Of a DNA stretch of 64,000 nt, positions 18,032-27,244 are shown piece after piece (within the stretch, counting starts at the first letter, position 1; each line of letters starts with the position of its first letter). The DNA comes from SURF-21 sp964510515 (GTDB lineage: Bacteria > Actinomycetota > Geothermincolia > Geothermincolales > RBG-13-55-18), in contig CAZEAU010000003.1 in the NCBI GenBank assembly GCA_964510515.1, positions 65,032-129,031 on the forward strand, written 5' to 3'. Under the pieces are notes generated by a model that did no database searches, had not been told where the DNA came from, and saw only the letters and a program-made list of their open reading frames with translations. The translations under genes and the position numbers were made by a program.

Positions 18032-18421
18032 CTAATGCGAACCCCGTTTGCTCTCGTCCAGTATGCGCCTGACCTCGGCCAGAAGCTCCTGTTTGCTGAA
18101 AGGCTTGGTGATATACCCCTCGGCCTTCATCACCGAGAGCCCGATCATCTTGTCGATGTTCTGGGTGCGGGCGGTTATGAAGGCCACCGGCGTGTCCCGG
18201 ACCTCGGGGTCGTTCTTGATGCGGCGCAGCACCTCCCAGCCGTCCACCTTGGGCATCATGATGTCCAGCAGGATGAGGTCGGGCCTCTCCCGGAAGGTCT
18301 TCTCCAGCGCCTCCTCGCCCGAGTAGGCGGAGATGGTGGAAAACCCGGCGTTGCCGAGAAAGAGGTCTATCAGCTCCACCATCTCGCGGTCGTCGTCCAC
18401 GACCAGGATCTTCGCGGCCAC
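18032..18421 (-). CDS. Single-domain response regulator
   Basis: A 129-residue receiver domain: ILVVDDDREM (acidic pocket at residues 9-11), phospho-acceptor Asp53 (LILLDIMMPKVDGWE), TAR switch and the conserved Lys in YITKPFSKQE. It has no output domain, so it works by protein contact. The GTG start directly abuts the stop of the KaiC-like gene. The kinase encoded further down the operon is its probable phosphodonor. Confidence 0.92.
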   Translation of the reverse strand: MAAKILVVDDDREMVELIDLFLGNAGFSTISAYSGEEALEKTFRERPDLILLDIMMPKVDGWEVLRRIKNDPEVRDTPVAFITARTQNIDKMIGLSVMKAEGYITKPFSKQELLAEVRRILDESKRGSH

Positions 18422-19231
18422 TCAATCCACCTCCCCTTTCCCGGGGGACTTCCCTTTCTTTCCGAACACCTCCATGAACGCGTCTATCTCCCTCCTGCGC
18501 GGCAGCCCCGACAGGACCCCGTCCCGGTCCGCGAAGGGCTCGCCGATGGCTACCCCCCGCCCGGTGACGCGGAACTCGCGTATGCACTTGTCGTGGGAGC
18601 TGGCTCGCTGTTTGAGCACCAGGAGGGCGCGGCTCACGGAGGAGTCCATCTCCACGTAGCGCAGGATGATCACCGCGTCCACCAGGTAGGATATGCCGTA
18701 CTGGGCCGCGGTCACCTCCCCGGTTATGTCGGAGTCCTCCTGGGTGACGAAAGCGGTGAGGCCGTGCCTGAGCAGGGCGTTCACGAAGGAGAAAGCTATT
18801 TCGCGCAGCCTGACCGGGTCGCGCGCCAGCCGCTCCAGGTGGGATATGGAATCGACGAGGATGCGCTTGGCCCCCAGCTCCTGCACCATGGTGTCCAGCA
18901 GCCCGCCCGAGACCTGGGCCTGCTCGAAGAAGATCTCCGGAGAGGTGAAGAGGATGCGCAGCATGCCGCGCCGCTCCATGTCCCGCAGGTCGTAGCCGAG
19001 GGAGGAGGCATCGCGCAGCAGCTTTTTGGGGAAGTGCTCGAAGGTGACGATAAGCCCGGGATCCCCCATCTCCACGCCGCGGGCTATGAACTCCAGGCCC
19101 AGGCAGGTCTTTCCCGTCCCCGGCGCGCCTATGACCAGGGTCACCGACCCCCGCAGGGGGCCGCCCCCCATCATGGCATCGAGCCGCTCGTTGCCGGTGG
19201 AAGCCCTTTCTCCGAGATCGCCGTCGCTCAT
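18422..19231 (-). CDS. KaiC-like single-domain RecA-superfamily ATPase
   Basis: This 269-residue protein has one KaiC/RAD55-type ATPase domain: GNERLDAMMGGGPLRGS, Walker A GAPGTGKT (35-42), a Walker B region ending LVDSISHLE, and the C-terminal strand ALLVLKQRASSHDKCIREF typical of KaiC/gvpD-like proteins. Single-domain forms act as signalling ATPases linked to two-component systems in many bacteria and archaea. No kaiA or kaiB lies in the window, so a clock function is not implied. ATG 19231 has GGGGGGA upstream. It heads a six-gene minus-strand operon. Confidence 0.85.
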   Translation of the reverse strand: MSDGDLGERASTGNERLDAMMGGGPLRGSVTLVIGAPGTGKTCLGLEFIARGVEMGDPGLIVTFEHFPKKLLRDASSLGYDLRDMERRGMLRILFTSPEIFFEQAQVSGGLLDTMVQELGAKRILVDSISHLERLARDPVRLREIAFSFVNALLRHGLTAFVTQEDSDITGEVTAAQYGISYLVDAVIILRYVEMDSSVSRALLVLKQRASSHDKCIREFRVTGRGVAIGEPFADRDGVLSGLPRRREIDAFMEVFGKKGKSPGKGEVD

Positions 19232-19337
19232 TCTCCCCCCGCTCGATCGAAGCGTATGCCCATACTGTCGGGCGCCGCGCAGGCCGCCGCCGCAATCCGC
19301 CGCGCCCTCGCCCGCCCGACGCCGTTTTGTCGATATT

Positions 19338-19343
19338 ATTATA
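19338..19343 (-). promoter_or_regulatory. -10 box for the KaiC-like operon
   Basis: The minus strand reads TATAAT here, about 95 bp upstream of the KaiC-like start. No good -35 is visible at the expected spacing. It stands out as the only AT-rich island between two divergent transcription units. Confidence 0.45.
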
Positions 19344-19411
19344 CACGTTGGCCGCGGACCCCTTGCGCGCGGAGCGGCGGGAAGGCCTGCATCGCGGGCA
19401 GCCGCGCGTGC

Positions 19412-19417
19412 TATACT
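19412..19417 (+). promoter_or_regulatory. -10 box for the SRP RNA
   Basis: TATACT lies 13 bp upstream of the predicted RNA 5' end at about 19431. The -35 position has no clear match to TTGACA. Confidence 0.45.
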
Positions 19418-19430
19418 TGGTCTTGTGATC

Positions 19431-19667
19431 GTGCTAAGCGGGGAGCTAGCGGTGCCCTGAACCCGCAATCCGCTACAGCGGGGCCGAATCCCCAACTGAG
19501 GCTCTCCGGCCTTGAGTATCGCGCGCGGGAAAGTGGTGTTGAAGGTCGGGTCCTGCGCAACGGGAACTTGTGAACCCCGTCAGGTCCGGAAGGAAGCAGC
19601 GGTAAGCAAACCTTCTCGTGTGCCGCAGACTAACCTGTCCGGAGCTAACTGCTCGCGTAGCGCTTGG
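19431..19667 (+). ncRNA. ffs: Large signal recognition particle RNA (Alu plus S domain)
   Basis: The 5' part carries the bacterial Alu-domain signature: GTGCTAAGCGGGGAGCTAGC, then GGTGCCCTG, AACCCGCAATCCGCTA and CAGCGGGGC. The 3' part contains the near-invariant Ffh-binding helix 8 (GTCAGGTCCGGAAGGAAGCA, near 19579-19598). The length of about 240 nt is that of the long form found in Bacillus, Thermus and some Actinobacteria, not the ~110 nt 4.5S form. It binds Ffh and targets membrane proteins. Placement just before dnaX is classical. The ends are estimated to within about 10 nt. Confidence 0.9.
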
Positions 19668-19753
19668 GACCGGAAGTCGAGGAAGGGTGCACGGTCACAC
19701 TTATTCCGCGTATCATGAGCCGGGATACCCTGGCCGTAGGGAAGCGATGTGCC

Positions 19754-21688
<1,935 letters not shown>

Positions 21689-21731
21689 ACCGTGGCCCCC
21701 GCCGGGCGCATGTGAGTTAGCGGAGGTGGAC

Positions 21732-22043
21732 ATGAGCGGCAACATCCAGAAGATGATGAAGCAGGCCCAGAAGCTGCAGCGGCAGATGATGCAGGCGCAG
21801 GAGGCGCTGGCGGACGAGCGCGTGGAGGGGACCTCCGGGGGCGGCACGGTCAAGGCGGTGGCCGACGGCCAGCAGAACGTGGTCGAGATCAGCATCGCCC
21901 CCGAGGCGGTGGATCCCGAGGACGTGGAGATGCTGGAGGACCTGGTCCTGGCGGCGGTCTCCGACGCGCTGAGAAAATCGCGCGACCTGGCGGAGGAGCG
22001 CCTGGGGGCCTTCACCAAGGGCATGAAGATCCCCGGGCTGTAA
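21732..22043 (+). CDS. ybaB: YbaB/EbfC nucleoid-associated protein
   Basis: This 103-residue DNA-binding protein has the family pattern NIQKMMKQAQKLQRQMMQAQ, then VEGTSGGGTVKAVADGQQNV, VDPEDVEMLEDLVLAAVSDA and the C-terminal MKIPGL. I use ATG 21732; the GTG at 21726 overlaps the GGAGGT ribosome site. The dnaX-ybaB-recR order is widely conserved. Confidence 0.94.
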   Translation: MSGNIQKMMKQAQKLQRQMMQAQEALADERVEGTSGGGTVKAVADGQQNVVEISIAPEAVDPEDVEMLEDLVLAAVSDALRKSRDLAEERLGAFTKGMKIPGL

Positions 22044-22055
22044 GGGGAGGCCCGC

Positions 22056-22652
22056 TTGCTTTACACCCCGCCCATCGCCCGACTGGTCGAGGAGCTCTCG
22101 CGGCTCCCCGGGGTTGGCCAGAAAACGGCGCAGCGCCTGGCCTTTCATCTCCTCAAGGTGCCCAGGGGGGAGGCGGTATCCCTGGCGGACGCCATCGTGG
22201 AGGCGCGGGAGAAGGTGACTTTCTGCACCCGCTGCTTCAACTTCGCGCAGGGAGAGCTCTGCGAACACTGCACGGACATGCGCCGGGACCCCTCCCTGGT
22301 CTGCGTGGTGGAGCGCCCCCAGGACATCGTCGCCGTCGAGCGCACCGGCGAGTTCCGCGGGCTCTATCACGTGCTCGGCGGCGCCATATCGCCCATAGAC
22401 GGCATCGGCCCGGAGGAGCTCAAGATAAGGGAGCTGCTGGAGCGCATCCGCAGGGACGGGGTGGTGGAGGTGATCGTGGCCACCAACCCGCGCGTGGAGG
22501 GGGAGGCCACGGCCATCTACCTCGCCGGCCTGCTCAGGCCGCTGGGGGTGAAGGCCACGCGCATCGCCAGCGGGCTCCCCGTGGGCGGCGACCTGGAGTA
22601 CGCCGACGAGGTGACCCTGGGGCGCGCCCTCAAGGGCCGCCTCGACCTCTAG
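22056..22652 (+). CDS. recR: Recombination mediator RecR
   Basis: RecR (198 residues) works with RecO and RecF in gap repair. It has the helix-hairpin-helix LSRLPGVGQKTAQRLAFHLL, the four-cysteine zinc finger (C..C in FCTRCFNFAQGELCEHC), and the TOPRIM domain with CVVERPQDIVAVE, YHVLGGAISPIDGIGPE and ATNPRVEGEATA. TTG start with GGGGAGG upstream. Complete, at the end of the dnaX operon. Confidence 0.95.
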   Translation: MLYTPPIARLVEELSRLPGVGQKTAQRLAFHLLKVPRGEAVSLADAIVEAREKVTFCTRCFNFAQGELCEHCTDMRRDPSLVCVVERPQDIVAVERTGEFRGLYHVLGGAISPIDGIGPEELKIRELLERIRRDGVVEVIVATNPRVEGEATAIYLAGLLRPLGVKATRIASGLPVGGDLEYADEVTLGRALKGRLDL

Positions 22653-22795
22653 GGCGCCCCGTGCCCGTTCTCCCCTCCTCCCCGGACGCCCGTGCCGGGC
22701 CCGGGGCAAGAACGCGGCCCACTGAAAACGGAGCGGGGCGCGGGTTGGGCCTGCCGTCCGCCGCCTTGCACCTGCATATCGCGGCCGCCCGCGGC

Positions 22796-22824
22796 TTGAC
22801 ACTGCGGGGGCGCGAGCGTAAAAG
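22796..22824 (+). promoter_or_regulatory. Candidate promoter for lysC-asd
   Basis: A perfect TTGACA (22796-22801) is followed after 17 bp by TAAAAG (22819-22824), 67 bp before the lysC start. The remaining gap between recR and lysC (22653-22890) shows nothing else I can name. Confidence 0.5.
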
Positions 22825-22890
22825 AAGGATATCTGAAGGAGTAGGGTCGCGGCCGGACTGGCGGGCGCGCGGCGGGAGAGGCGGCAAGCG

Positions 22891-24123
22891 TTGAGGATAA
22901 CGGTGCAGAAGTTCGGCGGGACCTCCGTCGCCGATACGGGCAGGATACGGAACGTGGCCCGCAGGGTCTGCGAGACCAGAGAAAAGGGCGACCACGTGGT
23001 GGTGGTCATCTCCGCGCTCGGGGACACCACGGACCGCCTGGTCAAGCTGGCCCACGAGATAAGCGCCTGCCCGCGGGAGCGCGAGATGGACATGCTGCTC
23101 TCCACGGGGGAACAGGTATCGGTGGCGCTGCTCTCCATGGCCATCCAGGAAATGGGGCACGAGGCCATCTCCTTCACCGGAGCCCAGGTCGGCATCGTGA
23201 CCGACAATGCCCACACCAGGGCCAAGATCCTGGACGTCAAGGTGGGCCGCATCCTCGAGGTGCTGGAGAAAGGGACGGTGGTCATCGTCGCCGGCTTCCA
23301 GGGCATCTCCCTTGACGACCAGATAACCACGCTGGGAAGGGGCGGCTCCGACACCACGGCGGTGGCCCTGGGGGCGGCCCTGGGGGCGGACGTGTGCGAG
23401 ATCTTCACCGACGTCGAGGGCGTCTTTACCGCCGACCCGGCGCTGGTGCCGGAGGCGCGCAAGCTGGCGCGCGTCTCTTACGAGGAGATGCTGGAGATGG
23501 CGGCGACCGGAGCCAGGGTGCTGCAGCTGCGCAGCGTGGAGTTCGCCAGGAATTACGGGGTGGTGATACATGTGAGGTCCAGCTTTTCACGCGACGAGGG
23601 GACGTGGATCTCCGGGGAAGAAGAGCGCATGGAGAAGGCGATCATCAGCGGCGTCACCTATGAGGCGGAGGAGGCCAAGGTGACCGTCTGCGGGGTGCCG
23701 GACAAGCCGGGCGTGGCCGCCAGGCTCTTCCAGGCGCTGGCGGGAGCGAACATAAACGTGGACATGATCATCCAAAACGTAAGCGAGGATCAGAGGACGG
23801 ACATCTCCTTCACGGTGAGCCAACACGACCTGGTCGGGGCGGCCGAGATAAGCGGACGCGTGGCCCGGGAACTGGGCGCGAGGAAGGTGGCCGTGGACGA
23901 GGACATAGCCAAGGTGAGCCTGGTGGGGGCGGGGATGCGCACCCACCCCGGGGTGGCGGCGGACATGTTCAGCGCCCTGGCCGAGAGCGGCATAAACATA
24001 GAGATGATCAGCACCTCGACCATCAAGATAAGCTGCGTCATCCCGGCCGAGGACGTGAAGAAGGCGGTGAGCGCCATCCACAAGAGGTTCGGCCTGGACA
24101 AGAGCGTGGCGGCGAGGCCGTAG
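22891..24123 (+). CDS. lysC: Aspartate kinase with two ACT domains
   Basis: Aspartokinase phosphorylates aspartate, the entry step to Lys, Thr, Met and diaminopimelate. It has 410 residues: catalytic KFGGTSVAD and GRGGSDTTAVALG, FTDVEGVFTADPALV, then two ACT domains from about residue 260 (VCGVPDKPGVAARLFQAL and SLVGAGMRTHPGVAADMFSA). An in-frame ATG at 23629 (residue 247) behind GGGGAAGAAG could start a separate regulatory beta subunit, as in Bacillus and Corynebacterium. TTG start. Downstream asd follows after 40 bp. Confidence 0.95.
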   Translation: MRITVQKFGGTSVADTGRIRNVARRVCETREKGDHVVVVISALGDTTDRLVKLAHEISACPREREMDMLLSTGEQVSVALLSMAIQEMGHEAISFTGAQVGIVTDNAHTRAKILDVKVGRILEVLEKGTVVIVAGFQGISLDDQITTLGRGGSDTTAVALGAALGADVCEIFTDVEGVFTADPALVPEARKLARVSYEEMLEMAATGARVLQLRSVEFARNYGVVIHVRSSFSRDEGTWISGEEERMEKAIISGVTYEAEEAKVTVCGVPDKPGVAARLFQALAGANINVDMIIQNVSEDQRTDISFTVSQHDLVGAAEISGRVARELGARKVAVDEDIAKVSLVGAGMRTHPGVAADMFSALAESGINIEMISTSTIKISCVIPAEDVKKAVSAIHKRFGLDKSVAARP

Positions 24124-24163
24124 GAGAAGGCGGAGAGACCGAGGCGGAAAGGGCGGCGGGGAA

Positions 24164-25171
24164 ATGGCGGGAGAGTACAGGGTAGCGCTGGTGGGGGCGA
24201 CCGGCATGGTCGGAATGGCGATGCGGAAGATCCTCGAGGAGAGGGATTTCCCCGTGGCCGAGCTGAGGCTGCTGGCCTCGCAGCGCTCGCGCGGCAGGCG
24301 CCTTCCCTTCCGCGGCGCGGAGGTGGAGGTGGAGGTCCTGGACAAGGACTCGTTCCGGGGCATCGACATCGCCCTCTTCTCGGCGGGAGGGGACATATCC
24401 AGGCGCTATGCTTCCGCGGCGACCGCGGCGGGAGCGGTGGTCATCGACAACAGCAGCGCCTTCCGCATGGACGACGGCGTGCCCCTGGTGGTCCCGGAGG
24501 TGAACCCGGAGGACGCCGTCGGGCACGGCGGCATCATCGCCAACCCCAACTGCTCCACCATACAGCTGGTGGTGGTGCTCAAGCCCCTGCACGAGCGCTC
24601 CGCCATGCGCAGGGTGGTGGTCTCCACCTATCAGGCCGCTTCCGGCACCGGCAAGGACGCGGTGGAGGAGCTCAAGGCGCAGGCGGGGGAGGTCCTGCGG
24701 GGCGGGGAGCCCGTGGCGGAGATCTATCCCCATCCCATCGCCTTCAACTGCCTGCCGCATATAGACGCTTTCCTGCCCGGTGGGCATACCCGGGAGGAGA
24801 TGAAGATGGTGGGCGAGACCAGGAAGATAATGGACCTGCCCGACCTCCCCCTCTGCGCCACCTGCGTGCGCGTGCCCGTCTTCGTCGGCCACTCCGAGTC
24901 CGTGAACGTCGAGTTCGAGGAGGCCGTCGCGCCGGAGGAGGCGAGGCGCATCCTCTCCGCCGCGGCCGGGGTGGAGGTGGTGGACTACCCCGCGAACGAC
25001 CTCTATCCGCTGCCCCGCGACGTCGCTGGCAAGGACCCCTGTTTCGTGGGCCGGATACGCGAGGACCCCTCCTGCGCGCGTGCCCTCAACCTGTGGATAG
25101 TCGGCGACAACCTGCGCAAGGGCGCCGCCCTCAACGCGGTGCAGATCGCGGAACTGATCACGGTGACCTAG
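24164..25171 (+). CDS. asd: Aspartate-semialdehyde dehydrogenase
   Basis: This enzyme reduces aspartyl phosphate to the semialdehyde with NADPH. The 335-residue protein has VALVGATGMVGMAMRKIL, the catalytic Cys in ANPNCSTIQL, the TYQAASGTGK loop and the C-terminal RIREDPSCARALNLWIVGDN. It forms a two-gene pathway unit with lysC. The stop codon (TAG) lies directly against the ATG of the next gene. Confidence 0.95.
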   Translation: MAGEYRVALVGATGMVGMAMRKILEERDFPVAELRLLASQRSRGRRLPFRGAEVEVEVLDKDSFRGIDIALFSAGGDISRRYASAATAAGAVVIDNSSAFRMDDGVPLVVPEVNPEDAVGHGGIIANPNCSTIQLVVVLKPLHERSAMRRVVVSTYQAASGTGKDAVEELKAQAGEVLRGGEPVAEIYPHPIAFNCLPHIDAFLPGGHTREEMKMVGETRKIMDLPDLPLCATCVRVPVFVGHSESVNVEFEEAVAPEEARRILSAAAGVEVVDYPANDLYPLPRDVAGKDPCFVGRIREDPSCARALNLWIVGDNLRKGAALNAVQIAELITVT

Positions 25172-26107
25172 ATGGCCGGGGCAGGGGGCGGAGGCGCCAC
25201 GGCGGGGAGGCCGCCGCGCTGTTCCTACCACCCCGCCCTCCCCGCGACGGCCATGTGCATATCCTGCGGCCGGCCGGTATGTGCCCACTGCGACTGCTTT
25301 CTGGGCCTCCGTCATTACTGCCCGCAATGCGTGCCCGCGGTCGCTCCCGTGGTGCCCCATCCCTTCCCTCCCCCCCCGCCCCCCCGCCGTGCGCCGGAAG
25401 CGGAGGACGAGGGGGAACGGAGATGGGCCAGGGCCGACTGGGGGCTGCCCGAGGTTTTCGTGGCCGGGCTGATGGTCTTCGGCCTCTATAGCGTGGCGGG
25501 CCTTATCCTCGTCATCTTCACGGATACCCCCCATTTCTTCAACCACCTGGCTTACGCCCTCATCTTCTGCCCCCTGGTCGCCTTGAGCGCATGGGTGATA
25601 CTCCGCCACCGCGGCCGCGGGCGCGAGGAACTCGGCCTGCGCTGGGGCGAGACCCCCAGGACCCTGGCCTTCGGGGGGTTGGGGGCGCTGGCCGGCCTGG
25701 GCATGAGCTACGGCATTTACTTCTCCATCTACCTCATCTTCTACCTGGCGGCGGGGCGCGGCCCGGTCTCCCCGCAAAGCGAGCGCCTGCGGGACCTCAG
25801 CGGGGGTCACCTCGCCCTGGTGCTGACGGTGGTCGTGGTGCTGGCGCCGCTTTTCGAGGAGCTCTTTTTCCGCGGGCTCTTTTACCCCGCGCTGCGCAGG
25901 CGCCTCGCCCCCTCCTCGGCCATCGTCCTCAACGGCGCCATATTCGGCATAATGCATTTTCAGCCCCTGTTCATGCTCTCGCTGGTCCTGGTGGGGATCG
26001 CCTTTGCCTGGCTGTACGAGAAGACGGGCTCTCTGGCCGCGCCCATCATCGCCCACGCCCTCTACAATCTCGTGGTGACGGCGGTGAGCCTGCTGGCGGG
26101 CTGGTGA
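25172..26107 (+). CDS. CPBP-family intramembrane protease with N-terminal zinc-finger
   Basis: This 311-residue protein has an N-terminal B-box-like zinc module (CSYHPALPATAMCISCG then CAHCDC..HYCPQC, residues about 15-55), a Pro-rich linker and about seven membrane helices. The CPBP (Abi/Rce1-like) motifs are FEELFFRGLFYPALRRRL, the His of IFGIMHFQP and HALYNLV, which form the glutamate/histidine active site of this membrane protease fold. The substrate is unknown. It abuts asd, so it may be co-transcribed, but the function looks unrelated. Confidence 0.82.
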   Translation: MAGAGGGGATAGRPPRCSYHPALPATAMCISCGRPVCAHCDCFLGLRHYCPQCVPAVAPVVPHPFPPPPPPRRAPEAEDEGERRWARADWGLPEVFVAGLMVFGLYSVAGLILVIFTDTPHFFNHLAYALIFCPLVALSAWVILRHRGRGREELGLRWGETPRTLAFGGLGALAGLGMSYGIYFSIYLIFYLAAGRGPVSPQSERLRDLSGGHLALVLTVVVVLAPLFEELFFRGLFYPALRRRLAPSSAIVLNGAIFGIMHFQPLFMLSLVLVGIAFAWLYEKTGSLAAPIIAHALYNLVVTAVSLLAGW

Positions 26108-26156
26108 GACCCTGTGCCGATAATAGCGGCATGAACGCCGACGGAGGGATGCGGGG

Positions 26157-27074
26157 ATGACGGAAGGACCTCGTTGCCGGAACCATGCGGGCGACCCCGC
26201 CCCCACCTGCGCCTACCATCCCGGGGTGAGGGCGGTGACCAGGTGCAGCGCCTGCGGGGCCCCGATCTGCTCGGGATGCCAGAGGGTGACGGGGGACGGG
26301 CGCCTGTGCGAGGGGTGCCATCGCTCCTCGACCCCGCCGCAGAGGGGCCGGGCGGGGGGCGCCCCCGCCCCGCCCCCCCGCCGCCCCGCCCCCTGGAAGC
26401 TCTGGCCCGCCCTGGCTTTCCTGCCCCTGCCCCTCATCCTCAACGGGCTGATGACGTACATGATGCGCCAGGGGGAAGAGGTATCGGTGGGGGCGGCCCA
26501 GCTCCTGGTCTCGCTGCTGCTCTACTCCTCCACCCTGGCCTTCGCTTTCATTGCCGCCTCCCGCTATGGCGGCACCCTCGCGCGGCTGGGGATGCACGCC
26601 GGCGACCTGCCCGCCAGCCTCGGCCTTGGCCTCATCGCCGGCCTCCTCGCCTTCTGGATGGCGGTGGCCGGCGGCATCCTCTCCCGGGGCATGTTCGGAG
26701 GCCTCGTGAAGGTGGAGGGGTGGCTGCGAGGGTTCTTCGACCTGAGCGTGAAGGACTCCGGCGGCATGGACCTGCTCATCGCCGGGATCATCATCGTCAT
26801 AGCGGCGCCCATATGCGAGGAGCTCTTCTTCCGCGGCTACATCTATCCCGCCATGCGCGGCCGCCTGGGGCCCTGGGGGGCGGCGCTCCTGAACGGCCTT
26901 GTTTTCTCCGCGGTCCACCTCAGCCTTTTCGGACTCATCGGCAGGGCCCTGGCCGGGGTCGTATTCTGCCTCCTCTACGAGTACAGCGACAACCTGTGGT
27001 CGCCCATCGCCGCGCACGCCGTCAGCAACTTCCTCGCCTTTTTCCTCCCCCTGGCGGTCATCTGGGGGTCCTGA
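26157..27074 (+). CDS. Second CPBP-family intramembrane protease with zinc-finger
   Basis: This is a 305-residue paralogue of the preceding gene with the same order: a Cys/His-rich N-terminus (CAYHPGVRAVTRCSACG, CSGCQ, CEGCH), Pro/Arg linker, membrane helices, then CEELFFRGYIYPAMRGRL, a His in VFSAVHLSLFG and HAVSNFLAFF. Identity between the copies is modest, which implies an old tandem duplication. GGGATG and a stop 50 bp upstream fix the start region. Confidence 0.82.
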   Translation: MTEGPRCRNHAGDPAPTCAYHPGVRAVTRCSACGAPICSGCQRVTGDGRLCEGCHRSSTPPQRGRAGGAPAPPPRRPAPWKLWPALAFLPLPLILNGLMTYMMRQGEEVSVGAAQLLVSLLLYSSTLAFAFIAASRYGGTLARLGMHAGDLPASLGLGLIAGLLAFWMAVAGGILSRGMFGGLVKVEGWLRGFFDLSVKDSGGMDLLIAGIIIVIAAPICEELFFRGYIYPAMRGRLGPWGAALLNGLVFSAVHLSLFGLIGRALAGVVFCLLYEYSDNLWSPIAAHAVSNFLAFFLPLAVIWGS

Positions 27075-27105
27075 TCGCTCATTTTGCAAAGGACATTTAG
27101 GGTTC

Positions 27106-27133
27106 TTGGGAAAATCATTGATAGAGATATGCT
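27106..27133 (+). promoter_or_regulatory. Candidate promoter for the zinc-ribbon membrane gene
   Basis: TTGGGA (27106-27111), 16 bp, TATGCT (27128-27133) in an AT-richer patch 112 bp before the next start. Each box matches consensus at four of six positions. Confidence 0.35.
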
Positions 27134-27244
27134 GCGGAACCGGAGCGTTTGCCGCAGCGTCGGAGACGCCGGGCCGTGTAAATGGCGGCTGTAAATAGCG
27201 GCGGGATCGGGACGGCGCCGTTAGCGGAGGAAAGGTCAGCTGCG

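Noticed and set aside
18422..19231. Circadian clock function for the KaiC-like gene
   Set aside because: Only one ATPase domain is present and no kaiA or kaiB is seen; such proteins are common in signalling contexts without a clock.
19664..19753. Upstream ATG start for dnaX giving 30 extra residues
   Set aside because: It would overlap the SRP RNA 3' end, and the family N-terminus begins at the TTG at 19754.
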